A stretch of DNA of 64,000 nucleotides from Oncomelania hupensis (GCA_036898135.1 CM072512.1:25301839-25365838); one strand, 5' to 3'. Shown: positions 46,828 to 59,325, counted from the first letter of the stretch. Translations and numbers: made by a program. Notes: generated by a model not told the origin, from the letters alone.

Positions 46828-49739
46828 TCATGTACCAGTTGCGCACCTGCCTTCATTCAGAAGGCTTTTTAGGCTTAAAAAAGGAAGTTGGAGAAGACAA
46901 GGGAGCGCAGCAGCCTTACTTGGAGTGTAGACTGATGGTCCTGTTTGGACTTCAACCTTGTCCGGGCAGCAGTTGTTTGTGCGATCCTGGAGAGGACTTC
47001 CTTTCGGGACCCATTGTCTGATACAATTGCTCCTAAATATTTGAAGTAATGTACATGTACTATGTAGGATTGGCCTTGGACTTTGATGTCCATGTTGATG
47101 CAATTGGTGTTGTTGGTCATCATTTTGGTCTCATCTGCACCTATTTCCATTCCATAGGCTCTGGAGGTGGTGTCAAGCCTCTGTACCAGCTGTTCAAGTT
47201 CTTGTTCCTCTCCAGCCAATCCATCAATGTCATCCGCAAAACGGAGGTTGGAGATTGCTCTAACCTCAATTCTGACTGTACCTTTGTAATCTGCAAGGCA
47301 TCTGACATGATGCGCTCTAGGAAGATGTTAAAGAGCTTTGAAGAGAGCAGGCGCCATTGACGCACACCAATTGTTATTCTGAACCAGTTCCCGATGGCGC
47401 TGTTATGTTGGGGGGGGGGAGGGGGGGAACTGCACTGGTAGCTTGTAGCCTTGTCACACAGACTTTTGATGACTTCAATAATTTTAGGGCTGATATTGTA
47501 CACTCTCATGGTTGCCCACAGAGCATGCCGGACTCGGTCAAACGTTTCCTTTAAGTCTACAAACACATAAGACAGATGTTGTTGGTGCTGTAGTTATTTC
47601 TCGCAGATTATCCTGAGGTTGAAAATCTGTTCATTGGTACTTCGTCCTGCCCTGAATCCTGCTTGTTCTTCAGCTATTTATTTGTTCAGCTTGGGGTTTG
47701 AACCTGTTGAGTATTATTTTCAGGGGGACCTTGCTGGGATGGCTGATGAAGCTGATGGTGTGGTAATTTTCCCAATCCGGAAGATTACAATTTTTTTTAT
47801 AAGAGTGATGACAAGCGACTGGGTCCCTGGCGTAGGCCACTCCCCACTCAGCCAGATCTTGTTACAGATAACAGTGAGGGCGTCAATCATCGCTTTTCCT
47901 CCTGCTTGAGGCAATTCCGCGGGCATGATGCCCACTCCAGCTGACTTCCCCCTTCTTCAGTGATTGCACTGCTGCCTCAAATTCTTCTCGGAGAATTGGA
48001 AGGATGTCTTCCTCTTCTCTGTTCTGGGAACAAGCTAGAACTGATGGGTCTCCAATTGGTGTGTGATTGTAAAGGTCAGAGCAGTACTCTGTCTGTCTAT
48101 CCAAGACGTCTTGTTTTTCTGTAAGGCATATGCCAGGCTTGCTTTGGATCGCGGAGACCTTCAATGTCTGGTAGGCCTTCTTGCTGTTGTTCTTGTTCAG
48201 ACTGTTCTCTATTTCCTGGCATTGCTCTTCTATCCAGTTCTCCTTTGCTGGGGGCATGCCTTTTCGTTCCGGTGCACTTTACTGTGTTTATTCTCTTCAA
48301 GTGGAGCCGGAAGGACATCACCACGAGATCGTGATCACTTCCGATGTCTGCTCCTGAAAAATGCGTGTCCTGCCAATGTTGATGCTGGATCTGAAGCGTG
48401 TCTTGACAATGATGTAGTAAATCTGGTTATGATGCTCCCCGCTGGGACTGTGCCGGATCCATCGTCTGGTTTTTTTGTGGAGACCAAGCGTGTTTGCCTG
48501 CATCAGATTGTTGTATCTGGCAAACTCCAAGAGCCCCAGATCCCTGTCATGTGTCTTGCTGTTGCAGTGGGATCTCCTCAGTTGTTGAACAACCTTGGCA
48601 TTCCAGTCGCCTCGCAATATGACTATGTCCTTCTTCGGCACTTGGTCAAGGACAGCCTGTAGATGTTAATAGAAATCCTCCACTTCGCTGTCGTCATAGT
48701 CTGATGTTGAGGCATAGGCCTGGATGATGGTGATGTTGAAAGGGGCTGCTCTCAGACGGATGGTAATGAGTCTACTGGAGACTGGGCGGCAACCCATGAC
48801 AGTGGCTAGAAGGTCTTTGTGAATCAAGAATCCAACGCCGTGTTCGTGCGTGCCATCTCTCTCGCTGATATAAAGCTTGTGGTCTTTGTCGGTTGTTGTT
48901 TCACGTAGGCCTTTCCATGGCAGTTCGCGATATCTAAAATGTTCCATCGATGGTGGTCGAGCTCGTGATCCCGTTCTTCTAATTTTCCATCCGCAGATAG
49001 GGTCCTGACATTCCAGGTGCCTATGACGATGTTGTCTCTCGTGCAGATCCTGCTAAGTTGTCCATCAGTAGCACACTTATCACCTCGGTCCTGATGGCCA
49101 ACGAAAGGCGCTGTCCTGGGTGACTCGGGCGACGACCTATCCGGTATGCAAACTTGTTTTTTCCAACCTAGTTCCAGTCATTCGCCCAAAAAGGCAATCA
49201 CCGAAGTCGAACGAAGCTCTCCGATGTGTTACGAAATGATGCTTGCATGACTACGACTAGTTGACATTAAAAATGATCGCTGTTGCTTCTAATTCTGTTC
49301 GATTTACACAGATTAGCATTTCGCAACGGTATACTTTGTTAATATGAGCATAATTATTATCGACCATATTTAATAGTTGCGTTCCTTGATTTGCATTTTG
49401 TTAGTTCTCAGCAGTAGGCTAATAATAGTATTCCCCATTTCCTGCCTAGAACCAAGTAGACACTGTTATACAGTATACATAGGCTTAATCTACATTATAT
49501 ATTATAAGTCAGTCTCCGCGCAGCGAAGAAGCTCACTAGCTGAATATAATTATTAGACCTGTATTGTTTGTTTTATACGTAGATAAATGTATAAACTATA
49601 TCTATTCTAATTAATAATAATTAGGCCTATGCTTTATAATATTCGAATCTTTAAATGTCCGGAGAAGAACGAGTAGGCTAAGCGAATTTTTTTTTTATAT
49701 AACTCGAGATCAGAGTTAAATTAATAGCTAATTAGTTAT

Positions 49740-49800
49740 TTATTGCTTACAGGGTCCAGCGGACTGCAAAGAGCCGAATCAGGACCACAAAATCAAGACC
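49740..49800 (+). repeat. end fragment of the ~550-bp microsatellite-associated element
   Basis: TTATTGCTTACAGGGTCCAG, CGGACTGCAAAGAGCCGAAT and CAGGACCACAAA match the conserved end of copies 1 and 2 and the 870-935 fragment. CAG/TAG repeats follow at 49811. Confidence 0.65.
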
Positions 49801-49810
49801 ACAACTTCGC

Positions 49811-49814
49811 TAGT

Positions 49815-49872
<58 letters not shown>

Positions 49873-49908
49873 TAGTTATTTAGTTGAATATTTTATTTAT
49901 TTGTATTG

Positions 49909-49979
<71 letters not shown>

Positions 49980-50009
49980 TCCTACTTAAAAAAAAAAAAA
50001 AAAAAAAAA
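49811..50009. repeat. (CAG)n(TAG)n, (ATT)n and poly-A tracts
   Basis: CAG then TAG units (49811-49871), about 22 ATT units (49913-49979) and a 22-bp A run (49988-50009). Confidence 0.96.
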
Positions 50010-50391
50010 GAATAGTGTGCTGCTGTGCGTGCTCAATGGTGTAAATATGGTCAGTGACGTTTTGTTTGTTTTTGCTGAAGTTGGGTGTAACCCGAAATAT
50101 TGATTTACCAAAGTTGTCAGATGATTTATGGAAATTTCCCCCAGCCACGCAACATTTTTTTAATACGTGTTTCTCATTAAAATACATATCATTGAAATAC
50201 ATATAACAAATTTACTGTATCAGTTAAAAAGAATAATATTAGTTAAATAAATAATTGCTTTGGTGCTTGCAATAAAAATGTCACTGTTTTTTGAGACGAT
50301 TATAAACTTGTTTTGCCGTGTGCTGAAGGGACATCAACGTATCCATAGCGCTTTGAAGTTTTGTCATGGTTTTATTGTTGATATAGATGTG

Positions 50392-50508
50392 AAATCGTTG
50401 TATGTGTGCATTATGTGTTATGTATTACTTTTACTCTTTATTACTAATACAATTAGTAATAAAGAGTAAAAGTAATACATAACACATAATGCACACATAC
50501 AACGATTT
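50392..50508. repeat. perfect 57-bp palindrome with 3-bp loop
   Basis: Arms 50392-50448 and 50452-50508 are exact reverse complements around ACA. It lies inside the Mutator-like element and is not part of its ends. Confidence 0.97.
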
Positions 50509-51172
50509 GTATCAGTATATCATAAAATAATAATAATAATACTAACTGCTTCAAAATGCGATTCTCGACTTGACTTACAGCTTGAAGCTGTGCAGATCGA
50601 AACAGAATTAGATCTAGAAGCAACAGCGGCTATTTTTATGCACGGGTGTTTCACCACAGGCTCTGAAGTCTTTTCTTTTATCTTTGTAAACTCGTGGGCC
50701 TCCTACATACGTACGTAGTGTAATTGAGGCCTACGAAAGACGAGACTTCCCAGCCTGTGGTTTCACGTAGTCCTGCCAGCATTCGTTCGTAAAACATCGG
50801 ATATCTTCGCTCGACTCGGAGAGCTTCGTTCGACTTCGGTAATTGCCTTTTTCGGCGAATGACTGGAACTAGGTTGGAAAAAACAAGTTCGCATCCGGTA
50901 TGGATTGAATGTTTTTTTTTCATTGTCTTGGGCAAGAAAGACCTTGCAGGACCCAATCCTCCCCAGGCTGTTGGCCACAGCCAAAATCGACGAGTACAGT
51001 GTGGTTCGCCTTGGCCCCGAGCACGTGGTCGTTGAACCTGTAGTAACGTGGGGTTCCTCCGTCCTGGCCGGTGACTTCTGTGTAGAAGACTTTCGCCCAG
51101 TAATGCCTATTACGACACGCCGGGAAACGTTGGGTCTGTTCAATTCAGTGCCCGAGCCCACAGGGCAAATAA

Positions 51173-52368
51173 GTTCTGGGTAAGAATTTAGCAATTAACT
51201 CACATTTCACCCTAAAGTTTGATCAAACTGAACCAGGAAACAGCATACCAAAAACACAACAAAGGAAAGAAAGTAGGTTCATTTGCACACTTACCACACA
51301 TGCCGCGAAATAGCGGACACAGTTGTGTTTTGACTACAGGACAGCATTTCTTTTAAACATTGCAATGGCATAGTCTCTGATCAACAAAGGACGTCAATTG
51401 CATAGATTAGTAGGCTTACATAGAACTGAGTGCTGCGTTTACTTGTAATTTACTCTTTTGATGTGGACTAGAACTGAGTTTAAATTCAATGCATGCGTTG
51501 CTTTATATACATGCAGATTTTAGCGAGTAATGGAGCCAAAAATGTTATATTTCATAGGATAGTATAGTGTAGTGCATTTTATTTCTATGATTATCTGCAC
51601 AGTGTTTCGTTCACTCTACATTCACTTTGGGAAGTTAAGATGAATAATTGTATACTTCAGTGCCGCATATCGTCCAAATTCAATCCTCAGTATCGCGGCA
51701 AATATTGCTCAGTGGTCCAGAGCGGAAGCGATATGTATTTGCTTCTTAAATAAAACTTTTATTGTTGTTGTTGTAGAAGCTGGATCGCTTTGGTCAACGC
51801 CTTGAACTGTTCTTTGAGTGGGTAAGCACACGCTATATAACAATAATTCATTTAAAATCGTACAGTATCAGTACAACTTTATCAGTACAACTTATGTTAA
51901 TCTGATGAATAAAACTTGATGCAACAACAACAACAAAAATTAAAATCGTGCGTTTTGTCTGCGCTGCAGTTCACAGAATAAACTGTAGAGAATCTTTCTA
52001 GACATGCGTGTCGTAAAGGCGTATCCACTGTTTAGTAGGCCTATACTTTGCGCTGCGTTTCGTAAACGTTGCGTTCAATGCGACTGCCATTCGTGAAGGT
52101 CGGAGACGCAAGAGAAAGAATGTCCGAGTGTATGGAAGCTTAAGTGGGCGGTATTTCACGTCAGGGGACGATGCGGCCAACATCGCCCTTTGAAACGGGT
52201 GTGCAAGGTACACGGCTACATTGACATTTGCAGTTACACTGACCTGGAACAATGAGTCCCAACTAAAATAAAGCCTTTTAGCTATTGATCCTGAGGGCAA
52301 TTCCTTCACAAAATGATGGTTGGGACAAATGGGTTTTTAGGTATTTGGCTTGCACGTGGTAGGATGAA
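51173..52368. other. unassigned sequence with a possible SINE-tail remnant
   Basis: At 51790-51850, CGCCTTGAACTGTTCTTTGA and CGCTATATAA resemble the shared SINE tail, strongly decayed. The minus-strand frame at 51998-52309 has no motif. No gene recognised. Confidence 0.4.
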
Positions 52369-52472
52369 GCCATACAGCGTAGCTGAGACTAGAACTAGAC
52401 ACGGTCTTCTCCCTCTCTCTTGGGAAAGAGAGGAAGCCTCGACATCTAGTCTCAGTGAAGCTGTATGAAGGC
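52369..52472. other. long imperfect hairpin
   Basis: GCCATACAGC pairs with GCTGTATG-AA-GGC, CTGAGACTAGA with TCTAGTCTCAG, and a terminal CTTC-CCTCTCTC stem with GAGAGG-GAAG, giving a ~100-nt foldable unit. It could be a structured RNA precursor or a small fold-back transposon. No further copies were noticed. Confidence 0.5.
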
Positions 52473-53065
52473 TGGAGCAGATCTTGAATGTCACTCAGTG
52501 ATGCTCAGTGTTTTAAAGAATACTGAAGAGATACAGGGAGTATCGGATGCTGAAAAGAGACAAATAGGCGTTAAATTGTGCATGCACATGCAAGGATGAA
52601 GTAGATCTTGAATGTCCTTCAGTGTGGTTCAATGTTTAAAGAAAAACGAAAAGCTTTGGAGCATCTGAATCAGTGCAAGGGGACTGAATGTCTCTGATTC
52701 TTAAGAGCAGTATATATTTTTTCAGTGATGTTCTGCATGTCAAGAATACTGGGAAGGTACAGGTCCTGTAGGTCCATGTTGTCATTGAGGGAAAAACAGA
52801 CTCACTCAGTCACCTGAATGGCATTGTTGATCCTTAATGATTAGGTAAACGTTTGCATTTTGTCGAGTGCTTTGTATGTTGAACTTCGGCGAGATACCTT
52901 CTTTCGTGATATATGTAGATATCCTTCTTATACTGATTCTCCCTTGAACTGATTCTTTTTTTATCCCTTTTTTTTCTTTCTTAAATCGTGATGGAACGCG
53001 AAGAAGTTCAGATTGGGAAACTTCACCAATTCAATTAACGTATTCAGTCAAACATAACAGTAGCA
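52473..53065. other. unassigned sequence with a diverged ~115-bp duplication
   Basis: AGATCTTGAATGTC-CTCAGTG followed by TTTAAAGAA occurs at about 52480 and again at about 52600. No gene recognised. Confidence 0.5.
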
Positions 53066-53122
53066 AATGGGAGAGAGAGAGAGAGATGGAGAGAGTGTAT
53101 GTGTGCGTGCGCACGCGTTTGT

Positions 53123-53154
<32 letters not shown>

Positions 53155-53195
53155 TTATGTGTATGTGTTTGTGTGTTTGTGTGTATGTGGCGATT
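53066..53195. repeat. GA- and GT-rich microsatellites
   Basis: GA units then GT units with TTT and TAT interruptions. Confidence 0.92.
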
Positions 53196-53398
53196 GGGGA
53201 TGGTGCAAGTAAGCGAGAACATGTATTGGTATTGTTGGGTGAGTGGGGGGTTGGGTGAGTGATGGGGGTTATGGGGAGGCGGGGGAGCGGGGCGAATGGT
53301 GGGAATAGGTAGAGAAGTGTCTTTCTTCCTGCGAGAAGACAAACAGTACAATTTCGAAGGGCAGACTACGTAATCATCAGAAAGTGAAGCAATTTATT

Positions 53399-53401
<3 letters not shown>

Positions 53402-53484
<83 letters not shown>
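53402..53484. repeat. (GA)n microsatellite
   Basis: About 41 perfect GA units. Confidence 0.98.
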
Positions 53485-53485
<1 letters not shown>

Positions 53486-54859
53486 ATTATGCACAGTTCA
53501 GTCCCTCTCATATGTCAACGTTTGAGGTATTCATTCTCCGGTCAGAACGTGGCGCAAAACCCATTATTCATCTATTGAATGCTTTGCGAATGGGCACCTT
53601 CGATTAGTGGACGTTTTTTTGGCGTCGGTGAGTGACGTGTATTGTAGACAAGTTTCAAGTTTCGGAACATTAGCTGATCATGTAGAAAAGGGACATATAA
53701 CTCTAAAATCTGACGGGAAATCTTCATTCAAAACCCCGAGTTCTAGTTCTTTGTTTAATAGCTGTATTAGTTAGTTTGCTTTATCACTTTGTGTGTAGAA
53801 TGCGCAGTTCGCTTTTAAATACTGGAAGTACGTGTTTTTTTTTCTCATGTTTCGAATGGCATTGTTTTGTTCCATCCCTTCCCCCCCTCCCCACCCCACC
53901 CCCCCCCCATTACCCATCAGGCATTGCGTTCACGATGGGACATTTCAGCAGTCATAGTCAACCTCGCTTGCTCGTTCGTTAGAGAAGAAAAGGAGAGCAA
54001 ATGGGAAAGTTTGCTTTGTCTTTCCGTCACATGCTTTGCCTTCGTCGAAACCCTAAATGCCCTTCAGAAGAAAGAAAGCAATACCGCTTAAAACAAGTTC
54101 GGTATGAATCTCCTAGCTCGTGAAATTTTGTTTTCAGAACGTAATAAAACTTAATAATATTCTGATTCATCCCATCAAAATGAGATTTAATGTGGATCGT
54201 GTTTCACGATGTTCTTATTTTAAAAAATGCACATTTTATAGCGAATTATGACGCGGTAACGTTTTTACAAATGTTAAACAAGTAGGGTTGCATGCCTTGT
54301 TTTTGTATTGGTGCCATTTGTGAAAGATAATAATAAAATTATGCCACTTTGATATATACAGTTACGAGTTTTTCATGGTATACTGTTGCTGTTGCGGCCT
54401 TTTTGTCTTGTGAAATTGTGTCTCGAGGTCAATACTCCACATTAGCACCTGTAGTGACACTATTTTGTTTACAACAATTGCATGAATTTCACAGGGAACG
54501 GTCTCAAAATTCTGTAGAGAACATGTTTGCGACAGCGCGACTCACTTGGACTGTTTTTTGCGAAATTCGGTCGCTCTATTGTAAACACGTGAGCTAGTGT
54601 CGCTGCCACTTTAATTCGAGCGAGATAATGTTTATGCGACAACATTTTACGAACGCAGGTATCTCGTACTATTTTGGACCTTATTTGATGAGAGATTAAC
54701 CTGCGCTGAGGACGAGAGGCGTACATCTTCCCTTGCAAATCAAGCTAGCAGCGAAATGGTCCTTGTTGCTTTGTTAGAAATACGATCACAGAACAGAAGA
54801 TGACAGCAGAAAATTACATGCTTCAGAAAAGAAAGAAACTATGGATAAAGAAGAATATG

Positions 54860-54862
<3 letters not shown>
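53485..54862. other. unassigned sequence
   Basis: C-rich patch at 53879-53910. No gene or known repeat recognised. Confidence 0.4.
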
Positions 54863-54952
<90 letters not shown>

Positions 54953-54990
54953 TCAGACAGTCAGACAAATAGAGAGATGCAGACAGACAG
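54863..54990. repeat. (GA)n(CAGA)n microsatellite
   Basis: About 32 GA units, then CAGA/CAGT units. Confidence 0.96.
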
Positions 54991-55387
54991 ACAGACAGGC
55001 ACAGAGAGAGATGTACGTTTTGAATCAATGTCTGTTCATCACATGACTTAATAGTACTGTTGGAGTAGAAAGAAAACATATTTGCCTTGTATAATTATTA
55101 TGAATTCCATCCCAGTGCAAATCGCATAACTAACTTAAGATATACTTAACGTCAAAACATCTCAGTCAAAACCAGTTGATTCCAGACCATCACGAGTGGA
55201 ATCTGCGTATTCGTCAAACACAATTGTGTAACTTGAAGCGGTCAAACAGAAGTATCTTAATATTCTTTTGGAGCCAGCTTTCCCAATACTTTAAAGTGAG
55301 GCAAAAGGTGTGTGTAAAACACAAGTGATCAAGGTGCCGCGCCTAAAGGGATAAGACTGGAGTCTATTGCTAGCATCTTGGATATGA
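54991..55387. other. unassigned sequence
   Basis: No gene or repeat recognised. Confidence 0.4.
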
Positions 55388-56604
55388 TCTTCATTAGATG
55401 CTATCTTCCTTGGAGTGAGGGAATGATAGAAAAGATATATCTCTCCCTTTCTTCATTAGATGTAATCTTACTTGGAATGCGAAAATGATACAAAAGATAT
55501 CTATCTCCCTTTCTTCATTAGATGCTATCTTCCTTAGCATGAGGGAATGATAGGAAAGATATCTATCTCCCTTTCTTCATTAGATGCTATCTTCCTTAGC
55601 AGGAGGGATTGATAGAAAAGATATCTATCTCCCTTTCTTCATTAGATGTAATCTTACTTGAAATGAGAAAATGATACAAAAGATATCTATCTCCCTTTCT
55701 TCATTAGATGCGATCTTCCTTAGCATGAGGGAATGATAGGAAAGAGATCTATCTCCCTTTCTTCATTAGACGCTATCTTCCTTGGAATGTGGGAATGATA
55801 GGAAAGATATCTATCTCCCTTTCTTCATTAGATGCTATCTTCCTTAGCATGAGGGATTGATAGAAAAAAATATCTATCTCCCTTTCTTCATTAGATGTTC
55901 TCTTTCTTGGCATGAGGGATTGGTATAAAAGAAATCCATCTCCCTGTCTTCTTTAGACGCTATCTTCCTTGGAATGAGGGATTGATAGAAAAGATATCTA
56001 TCTCCCTTTCTTCAATAGATGTTCTCTTCCTTGGAATGAGGGAATGATATAAAAGATATATCTATCTCCCTTTCTTCATTAGATGCTATCTTCCTTGGAA
56101 TGACGGAATGATAGAAAAGATATATATATATATCTCCCCTTCTTCATTAGATGCTATCTTCCTTGGAATGAGGAAATGATAGAAAAGATATATTTATCTC
56201 CCTTTTTTCATTAGACGTTATCTTCCTTGGAATGAGGGAATCATAAAAGATATCTATCTCCCTTTCTTCATTAGATGCTATCTTCCTTGGCATGAGGGAA
56301 TAATAGAAAAGATATCTATCTCCCTTTCTTCATTAGATGCTATATTCCTTGGAATGAGGGATTGATAGAAAATATATCTATCTCCCTTTCTTCATTAGAT
56401 GTTCTCTTTCTTGGCATGAGATGTCCTCTTCCTTGGAATGAAGAAATGATAGAAAAGATATATATCCCCCTTTCTTATTTAGACGCTATCTTCCTTGGAA
56501 TGAGGGATTGATAGAAAAGATATCTATCTCCCTTTCTTCATTAGATGTTCTCTATCTTGGAATGAGGGAATGATAGAAAAGATACCTATCTCCCTTTCTT
56601 TTGA
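55388..56604. repeat. 62-bp minisatellite, about 20 copies
   Basis: The unit starts TTCATTAGATGCTATCTTCC, continues TTGGAATGAGGGAATGATAG, and ends in AAAAGATATCTATCTCCCTT plus TC. Copies differ by point changes and a few indels. Two alternating variants are visible: LGGAAT-type (TTGGAATGAG) and TTAGCATGAG. It abuts repeat R3 on the right. Confidence 0.95.
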
Positions 56605-56605
56605 G

Positions 56606-57370
56606 GATACAAGCGCATGCTTAGGTCAATGGCCATGTGTATCTATGGCACTAATCCACAAATGAAAACCACGGAGGATAGCAACTACTAAGGATTTTAT
56701 CCAAGATGCTATCTATAAACTTCAGCCCCATCACTCTAGGCCTGCAAAACACCTTTATCACCTGTGTTTTACACAAACCTTTTGCCTCCCCTCAACTCGC
56801 CAGCAATCACTTTAAAGTGGCTCTAGAACGAAATTGCGAGAACGCTTATAAAATGTCCCTTTGGCGCGAAAAGATGACTTTTTGTTTATAGTTATAGTCT
56901 GTTTATACATTGTTTTGTATCTAATGTTTGCAGAATTTGAATCTAAAAGGTCATATCCGAGCGTCCACCAAGGTCGTTGCTATGGCGGTAATTGGCTTAT
57001 TTCTCTTAGATTACAGGCATAGGCGAAGTATAAACAAACACAGCGGAGGCTGACCAATAAAACCCTTAAATGCGTTGGTGTGGTTATAGTCAAGGGAAAG
57101 TATGTTGTGCCTATAGTCTGAAGTGACGCTTAATGACTGCACTACATGCCCCTTTGCTAGCGAGCGAAGTTCGTGGCGTTGGTAGGAACCTCTGTGACTT
57201 GTTAAGCTGTTCACACTGCCATCGGAGAGTTTTCAACTCCATAATAATGTGGATTATTAAACTCTTCTACGGACGAACGTTAAAAAGGCCTCAGACTGAC
57301 TTGAATTTAAAAAGATACCTCAAACTCACTTTAATAATCCTTCTGTTTAGGTATATAGGGCCCTAGTGAG
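56606..57370 (+). repeat. unclassified interspersed repeat R3, longest copy
   Basis: This copy joins the two halves seen elsewhere: the ATGGCAC-AATCCACAAA and TTTTATCCAAGATGCTAT blocks (as at 6700-7240) and the GCAGAATTTGAATCTAAA, GTTGTGCCTATAG, CTTAATGACTG and TTAAACTCTTCTACG blocks (as at 21890 and 37875). Its boundaries give a minimum family length of ~760 bp. No coding. Confidence 0.65.
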
Positions 57371-58061
57371 TGTTGAAGCTCTGTCAGTCGTCTCTTGATA
57401 CAATTAGTGTAGGCTTAAACCTCAGCTGGCTGTTTGGCTTCAGTTTGTGGAATGTATTCGCCTGACGAAAAACAATAGCTTTCATTGAGACAGATTTGCG
57501 CCATGTCAAAAAAAAAAAAAAAATAAAAAAGAGACGCTATTTACTTTTTTTTTTTTAAAATCGGCAGCGCGCTCATGTGGTTCTTTATTCAATTCTCCAA
57601 TTCAATACTCTATTCTTTTTTTTTTGTTGTTGCTTTTCATCGGAATTGAATTGGACTGTCTATTGAAGTTTAACTTAACTTCTCAGTGTGACCACTTGGT
57701 TTTGAAAGGAAAGCGGGGCAGGTTGGAGGTCCTGGCGTTTTCCTGTGACGTTTTCTTGGCACTTAGCACTACCCTGCTAACGCTAGCTAAATCCCTCCCA
57801 TAAGCTGCTGACTCTAAAAAGCCCAAATGGTGTGAAGTGTACAGGACGGGGTTGTCATTAGTGCTTCAAATATATCATAATGCCATCCTGCTTTCAGTTC
57901 GCGTTGTTGGGCATTTGTTGTAATTCAATTTAAGTGAAGCAAACACCAACTGAACATTGAATAATTGTCCTGATGATTTTATATTTGGCCATTGTTTTGC
58001 AAGTATTTGATAAAGATTTTAAATACCTCAAACATGTGTACTTGTAGTTTGACAGTTATGA

Positions 58062-58062
<1 letters not shown>
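57371..58062. other. unassigned sequence
   Basis: A-rich run at 57507-57530. No gene recognised. Confidence 0.4.
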
Positions 58063-58102
<40 letters not shown>

Positions 58103-58245
58103 TGTGTGTGTGTTAAATTTCTTCTTTTGGTATTAAGTAAGGGTGCATCAAACAATCCTTTGATTTTTGGTAATAGTGCGTTTTCGTGTGTGCCTGTGTG
58201 CGCACGTGTGTATGTATGTGTATGTGTGTGTGTGTGTGTGACTAT
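58063..58245. repeat. two GT microsatellites
   Basis: About 23 GT units at 58064-58112 and a second GT-rich run at 58195-58241. Confidence 0.95.
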
Positions 58246-58336
58246 GTGTGTGCTCTATAAAGACCTAAATACATTTTTGTGTATTTCATATTGATTTGGA
58301 AGGTATTTCTGTAGAAGAAGAATCGGTCAACTTGAT

Positions 58337-58379
58337 TATTATTATTATTATCATCATCGCCATCTTCATCTTCATCATC

Positions 58380-58441
<62 letters not shown>

Positions 58442-58448
58442 TCTCATC
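58337..58448. repeat. (ATT)n(ATC)n microsatellite
   Basis: A few ATT units, then about 30 ATC units with TTC interruptions near the start. Confidence 0.96.
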
Positions 58449-59084
58449 ATCACAGATCTTGACAATCGCTCCCGCCCTACCTGAAGGCAAAATCCAAGGC
58501 TATAAAGTTGTGCAATTATTCATTTCGCAGGTCAATTATTGCGTTTCTTTCTCGCGCAAGTATGTGCAAACAACTGTACCCTAATCGTTGTCGCCATCAT
58601 TATCATTGTGTGTGTGCCATACATAGCACGGTAGAATTTGTGTTTCTCTCACTGATTACTCAAAACCTATAATCAAAATTAAATCAGAACACCTAGTAAC
58701 CACCACCTCCTTAACTCCAACCCACCTTTCTCCCACTTCTCTTTAATCGGATTTTCTGTCCTGTATTCTTATCCAATCTCTTACCTGTCCAAGAAAGTTA
58801 AAAGTCTATGAAGCTGAAAATACAACACGTAGGGCTAATCCATGTTAATCTATTGTCAGCTCGTACATTATAGATCATACTGTAACATGCCTGCAAGGGA
58901 TGGTCAGTGTGAACCACACAAAAGGGGACCTTAATAAAGATACCGCCCTTAAATCTTGCCGTGGTCGCATCAAAAGCCACAGCCACCTAGCCGATCACCG
59001 CTGAGACAGGAATGTTGCGTCCACAGCGATGTTTGATTGCTTACACGTATTCTTATAGGTGTAGCTCCTTCCCCCATCCCCCCT
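58449..59084. other. unassigned sequence
   Basis: No gene or repeat recognised. Confidence 0.4.
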
Positions 59085-59182
59085 ACCCCATCATCATCAT
59101 CATCATCAATATTGTCGTCGTCGTCCTCCTCCTCCACTTTCTCATCATCGTCACCGCGCTCATCTTTTTCAGTAACACCGCG

Positions 59183-59266
<84 letters not shown>

Positions 59267-59325
59267 CATCATCCTCATCATCATCCTCATCATCATCGTC
59301 ATCGTCATTATCATCATCACCTTCA
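59085..59325. repeat. ATC/GTC-rich and (ATC)n tracts
   Basis: Short ATC run (59090-59107), mixed GTC/TCC units, then about 26 perfect ATC units (59184-59262) grading into ATCCTC variants. Confidence 0.95.

Larger units (their letters stand above)
49148..50892. mobile_element. Mutator-like non-autonomous transposon in RTE copy E
   Basis: The long terminal inverted repeats are left 49148-49255 (108 bp, beginning GCAAACTTGTTTTTTCCAAC) and right 50766-50892 (127 bp, GCGAACTTGTTTTTTCCAAC in reverse complement). The right arm has one extra ~19-bp subrepeat. A perfect 9-bp target duplication ATCCGGTAT lies at 49139-49147 and 50893-50901. Nine-bp duplications and long inverted repeats are typical of Mutator-like elements. 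No transposase frame is present. The interior holds microsatellites, a fragment of the ~550-bp element and a 57-bp palindrome. Confidence 0.85.
46875..51172 (-). mobile_element. RTE-like LINE, copy E, split by a DNA transposon
   Basis: RT motifs (FVDLKETFDRVRHALW, LRFADDIDGLAG with intact FADD, YLGAIVSDNGS) at ~47566-46900, RT linker at 48257-47720, endonuclease (ILRGDWNAKV) at ~48950-48318, and 5' region at 49147-48950 plus 51172-50893. It is full of frameshifts, with a G-run at 47409-47427 in RT. The last ~450 bp of the family 3' end are missing. The insertion at 49148-50892 is flanked by ATCCGGTAT on both sides. Confidence 0.9.

Noticed and set aside
55388..56604. CRISPR-like array
   Set aside because: Units are contiguous with no variable spacers, and the context is eukaryotic.
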